This document shows positions 61,471-64,000 of a stretch of DNA of 64,000 nucleotides, piece by piece. The notes beneath the pieces were generated by a model that was not told where the DNA came from, did no database searches, and was given only the letters and a program-made list of their open reading frames with translations. The stretch spans positions 36,001-100,000 of the forward strand of contig JAQFVV010000985.1 in assembly GCA_028023455.1 (NCBI GenBank), written 5' to 3'. The translations under genes and the position numbers were made by a program. The DNA is from Epiperipatus broadwayi. Lineage: Eukaryota > Onychophora > Udeonychophora > Euonychophora > Peripatidae. Position 1 is the stretch's first letter. Each line of letters opens with the position of its first letter.

Positions 61471-61539
61471 AAAAAGTATAATATTTCATTTTGTGTTCTC
61501 TGAATGTTAATCGATTGATTAATAATTCTTAGAGTATAA

Positions 61540-61975
61540 TTCCTAAATTGCAAAGAAGTAATATAATTTACCAGATTTCATGTGGATGTCAGAAATTATA
61601 TATCGGTGAATCGAGATGTTCTGTGGAGAAAAGATTGAAGGAGCATCAATTATTATAAAATCGAATTAAAAATAATGCGAATAGTCAATTTAATACAGCT
61701 TCAGTATTCTTTGACCATGAAGAGACTTATAATTATAGATTTACATTTAATAGTAGTGAAATAAAAATATTAATGGAAGCAAGAGATCATAAAAAGAGAA
61801 AAATTAAAGAGGCAATTTTGATTGATAAATATAAGGATGATGTTATTAATAGGCAAATTGCAAATACAGCCATAAACAGCTTATGAAAGTATATGTAACA
61901 TTAAGTTTAAAAAATTTTAAATTCAGTTAAAGCTGACGAGGATTACCCTGTAATTGAAAGTGTTACAAAAGCATT
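61540..61975 (+). pseudogene. Penelope-like element GIY-YIG endonuclease, decayed
   Basis: The frame reads IIYQISCGCQKLYIGES near 61558-61610, the GIY-YIG core as found at the C-terminus of Penelope-like reverse transcriptases (the family has VYKI-x-C...YIGET). RCSVEKRLKEHQ follows, covering the conserved Arg and the region after it. A stop (TAA at about 61656) interrupts, and the frame then continues to NRQIANTAINSL and stops. The RT domain is absent upstream. GIY-YIG nucleases nick target DNA for retrotransposition; this one is dead. It forms an inverted pair with 61275-61470. Confidence 0.82.
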
Positions 61976-62065
61976 TTAAATTATAATATTGTATTTATTG
62001 TTAAAAATTTTTTATTTTTATTTTATATATATAATATTTTATAATGGGTATTGTATTTTACATAT

Positions 62066-62400
62066 ATATATATTATTATTATTACTATTTGCAGATATTC
62101 CGTGTAGTGAAAAAGCTAAATGCTGATGTTTAAGTACAATATCAAGTACCTTCCTCAGAGTGTCCTCTTTCTCAAATCATAAGAATGCACGTGAGATTTA
62201 AAACCGTTTTTATCGTTTTCTTTCTCCTCATATTTAAATTCTATTGGTTGAGAAGTTTTAAAATTTATTTTCTCTTCCAATAGCTTCTTCCAAATGTTGT
62301 TAATCTTCTTTAATTCACACCTTTCATTTATGTTCTTGGGCCTTTTAAAAATCTCTATAGCTTCTCTTAGCAATCTCTGGTCATATTGTTCAATTTTTGC
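62066..62400 (-). pseudogene. Penelope-like element 3' end, minus strand
   Basis: Open frame 62155-62373 on the minus strand encodes a 72-residue C-terminal piece with REAIEIFKRPKNINER, which matches the end of PLE GIY-YIG domains (REAIEI then an N-x-x-R region then a W-x-x-LL block, here NNIWKKLLEE). It ends SYDLRKRTL at a stop that overlaps a hammerhead core. A TAATAATAA-type tract follows. It mirrors the plus-strand copy at 62460-62765. Confidence 0.82.
62122..62161 (-). ncRNA. Decayed PLE hammerhead motif
   Basis: CTGAGGA is intact on the minus strand, but GAAA reads TAAA and GTC reads ATC. Fossil partner of 62696-62735. Confidence 0.45.
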
Positions 62401-62459
62401 TAAAATATTTGTTTTTTCAAAATTGATATCATGATTTGTTAATTTTATATGAGAATAAA

Positions 62460-62765
62460 TAGCTGATGAATTATGACCAGAGATTGCTAAGAGAAGCTAT
62501 AGAGATTTTTAAAAGGCCCAAGAACATAAATGAAAGGTGTGAATTAAAGAAGATTAACAACATTTGGAAGAAGCTATTGGAAGAGAAAATAAATTTTAAA
62601 ACTTCTCAACCAATAGAATTTAAATATGAGGAGAAAGAAAACGATAAAAACGATTTTAAATCTCACATGCATTCTTATGATTTGAGAAAGAGGACGCTCT
62701 GAGGAAGGTACTTGATATTGTACTGAAACGTCAGCATTTCCCGCAAATAGTAATAATAATATGAC
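62460..62765 (+). pseudogene. Penelope-like element 3' end, plus strand
   Basis: Open frame 62466-62702 (78 codons) encodes NYDQRLLREAIEIFK, the C-terminal part of the GIY-YIG domain, nearly identical to the minus-strand piece at 62155-62373 but with a few changes. It ends in DLRKRTL. The stop codon TGA lies inside the hammerhead CTGAGGA. The two copies face head to head across a spacer of about 60 bp, with conservation too high for chance. Confidence 0.82.
62696..62735 (+). ncRNA. Hammerhead ribozyme at the PLE 3' end
   Basis: CTGAGGA (62699-62705), stem II AGGTAC/GTACT with one bulged G, GAAA (62725-62728), C directly followed by GTC (stem III without a loop), stem I GCT/AGC of three pairs. 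Minimal stem III is typical of PLE hammerheads in the literature; activity would need dimer formation. Confidence 0.7.
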
Positions 62766-62769
62766 ATCT

Positions 62770-64000
62770 TTTATCCGTGAAAATATTAGAATTAACATAT
62801 ATATATATATCCTTTCCATAAATCTCATAAAAGACTCATCTTTAATATACCAAAAATGTTTTTATGAGTTTCAAAGATTTATCACCAGAGGATTCAAAAG
62901 ATTTATCATCAGAATTTTTTGACTCTGAAGATGAATCTTCACTTGAGATGGTCTATTTGTTAATAGATAAAATCAGGGTCACAAAAGAATTTTAATATAA
63001 AATTTGTTTTTTAGCTAGTATTTTAATGTTACATGATTTTCTATTTTTAACTATTAAAAGGATTAGAATGGTTAAGTTTAGCTGGTGAGACCTCATCTGA
63101 TCAAAATACATATTAAAAGCTTATGTATAAACGGCGATCGATATATAAATCAGGATAAGTTTTTTAAAAAACATTAAATAATAAAATTATCAAGCTTTTC
63201 AATTATCATGTGATTTATTATATATATACATTTCAATATTTACAAAAAGCCCTATATGTTTGAAGCAAAATGTAGCGATAGAAACAATTTCTATATTTAT
63301 AATATCTACTCTTTGTCAGACTTTTATTATCTTTTAGTACATTATGGAATTTTATATTCTATTGATAATCATTAATAGTGAGTAAGGATCATATAATTAT
63401 TTAAATAATTTTATATTTAAACATTGTTTTATGATATATAAAAATATCTATTGTACCTTTTTTGTCTCTTTTATTATCCATCACCTAATTTACTTTAATT
63501 AAACAGGCAATGGTGATGATTATGTGATGTTTATTGGCTTAATTTATTTTAAAACGTCTTTGCCACTTAGAATATGATCAAATCATCTTTTTTTTAAAAA
63601 AGAAAAAAAAAAAATTCAATCTTTTAGAAATATTGCTTTATATCATTATTGTAGACCTTTTAATATTTCAGTTTCTAATCATATTTAATCAATTTGTATA
63701 TATATAAATTATATCTTCATTTCAAAAGTTTTCATATATATATACTCTATATAATATTATTTATTAGTGTTTTTGTTTTAGAAAATATTTGATTTTTTTT
63801 ATTTACTTACACACGCACATATAAATATAATATTTATTCTTGATTAACATGATTTTAATTTCTTTTACACTAATTTCTTTATTTTTATACAAGAGAGAGA
63901 AAAAAGAGAGAGAATCTAAAAAATGGTACTAATAGAATGAAGCAACAAAGAAAGAGGTGAAGGATGTCAGATTATTTTGCTAATACAACATTAAACAATT
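62770..64000. other. AT-rich non-coding sequence
   Basis: Nothing supported apart from the family B tail fragment at 63505-63545 and short (TA)n and GA-rich tracts (about 63890-63915). Confidence 0.45.
63505..63545 (+). mobile_element. Family B tail fragment
   Basis: AGGCAATGGTGATGATTATG followed by TGATGTTTATTGGCTTAA matches the 3' tail of the family B elements at 29262 and 22860. Confidence 0.6.

Noticed and set aside
61934-61968. Possible hammerhead CTGACGA ... GAAA after the PLE coding end
   Set aside because: Stem II pairs over six bases and a UA site can be drawn, but no complementary stem I is present in either inverted copy.
1-64000. CRISPR arrays, bacterial operons, rRNA genes or viral insertions
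   Set aside because: No regularly spaced repeats, no dense coding, no rRNA-like stretch and no capsid or polymerase-like frame beyond the LINE and PLE relics.

Overview
This window looks like a very AT-rich, intergenic or intronic piece of an animal genome, most likely an invertebrate. By eye the G+C content is about one quarter; this was not computed. No intact protein-coding gene is supported. Long (TA)n and (CA)n(TA)n microsatellites, an RTE-type LINE, Penelope-like element (PLE) remains with a GIY-YIG endonuclease, tRNA-derived SINEs, a hAT MITE and TA-flanked MITEs all point to Metazoa. I cannot fix the lineage; a mollusc such as a cephalopod is only a guess.

Layout. 0.5-1.5 kb: two copies of foldback family A. 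3.7-8.1 kb: two decayed RTE-like LINEs lying tail to tail. The plus copy is interrupted by a 103-bp tRNA SINE with 15-bp target duplications, and the minus copy by an A-family foldback. 8.3-12.9 kb: further A and B foldbacks. 13.07-14.85 kb: a palindrome (family E) whose right arm was hit by a 1.1-kb TA-flanked MITE. 14.9-22.8 kb: mostly featureless AT-rich DNA. 22.86-27.5 kb: a dense run of foldbacks (B, D, A, F, D, D). 29-37 kb: B and A foldbacks, a second SINE and the second MITE. 37.1-43.2 kb: a short foldback, a third SINE and the third MITE. 45.1-51.0 kb: several palindromes, two of them built around (TA)n, plus two family-C elements. 51.46-51.92 kb: a hAT MITE with perfect 8-bp duplications. 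51-57 kb: degenerate direct repeats. 61-62.8 kb: family C and PLE fragments arranged as inverted pairs.

Main observation. Many of these foldbacks carry a hammerhead ribozyme (HHR) core: CTGANGA, a short stem II hairpin, GAAA, a minimal stem III, a UA, UC or UU cleavage site, and a complementary stem I. I find about 20 instances in five contexts (families A, B, C, E and the PLE 3' end). About ten keep every invariant core base (core columns intact; helices vary). Stem I bases differ between copies but stay paired, for example CCAA/TTGG against CCAT/ATGG, and TCCTCA/TGGGGA against CCTCCA/TGGAGG. HHRs with tiny stem III are established knowledge for PLEs and small retroelements. What is unusual is the density and the arrangement of ribozymes as head-to-head pairs inside palindromes. 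A read-through transcript would then contain one ribozyme together with its own antisense, so self-cleavage and long-hairpin formation would compete. That last point is inference.
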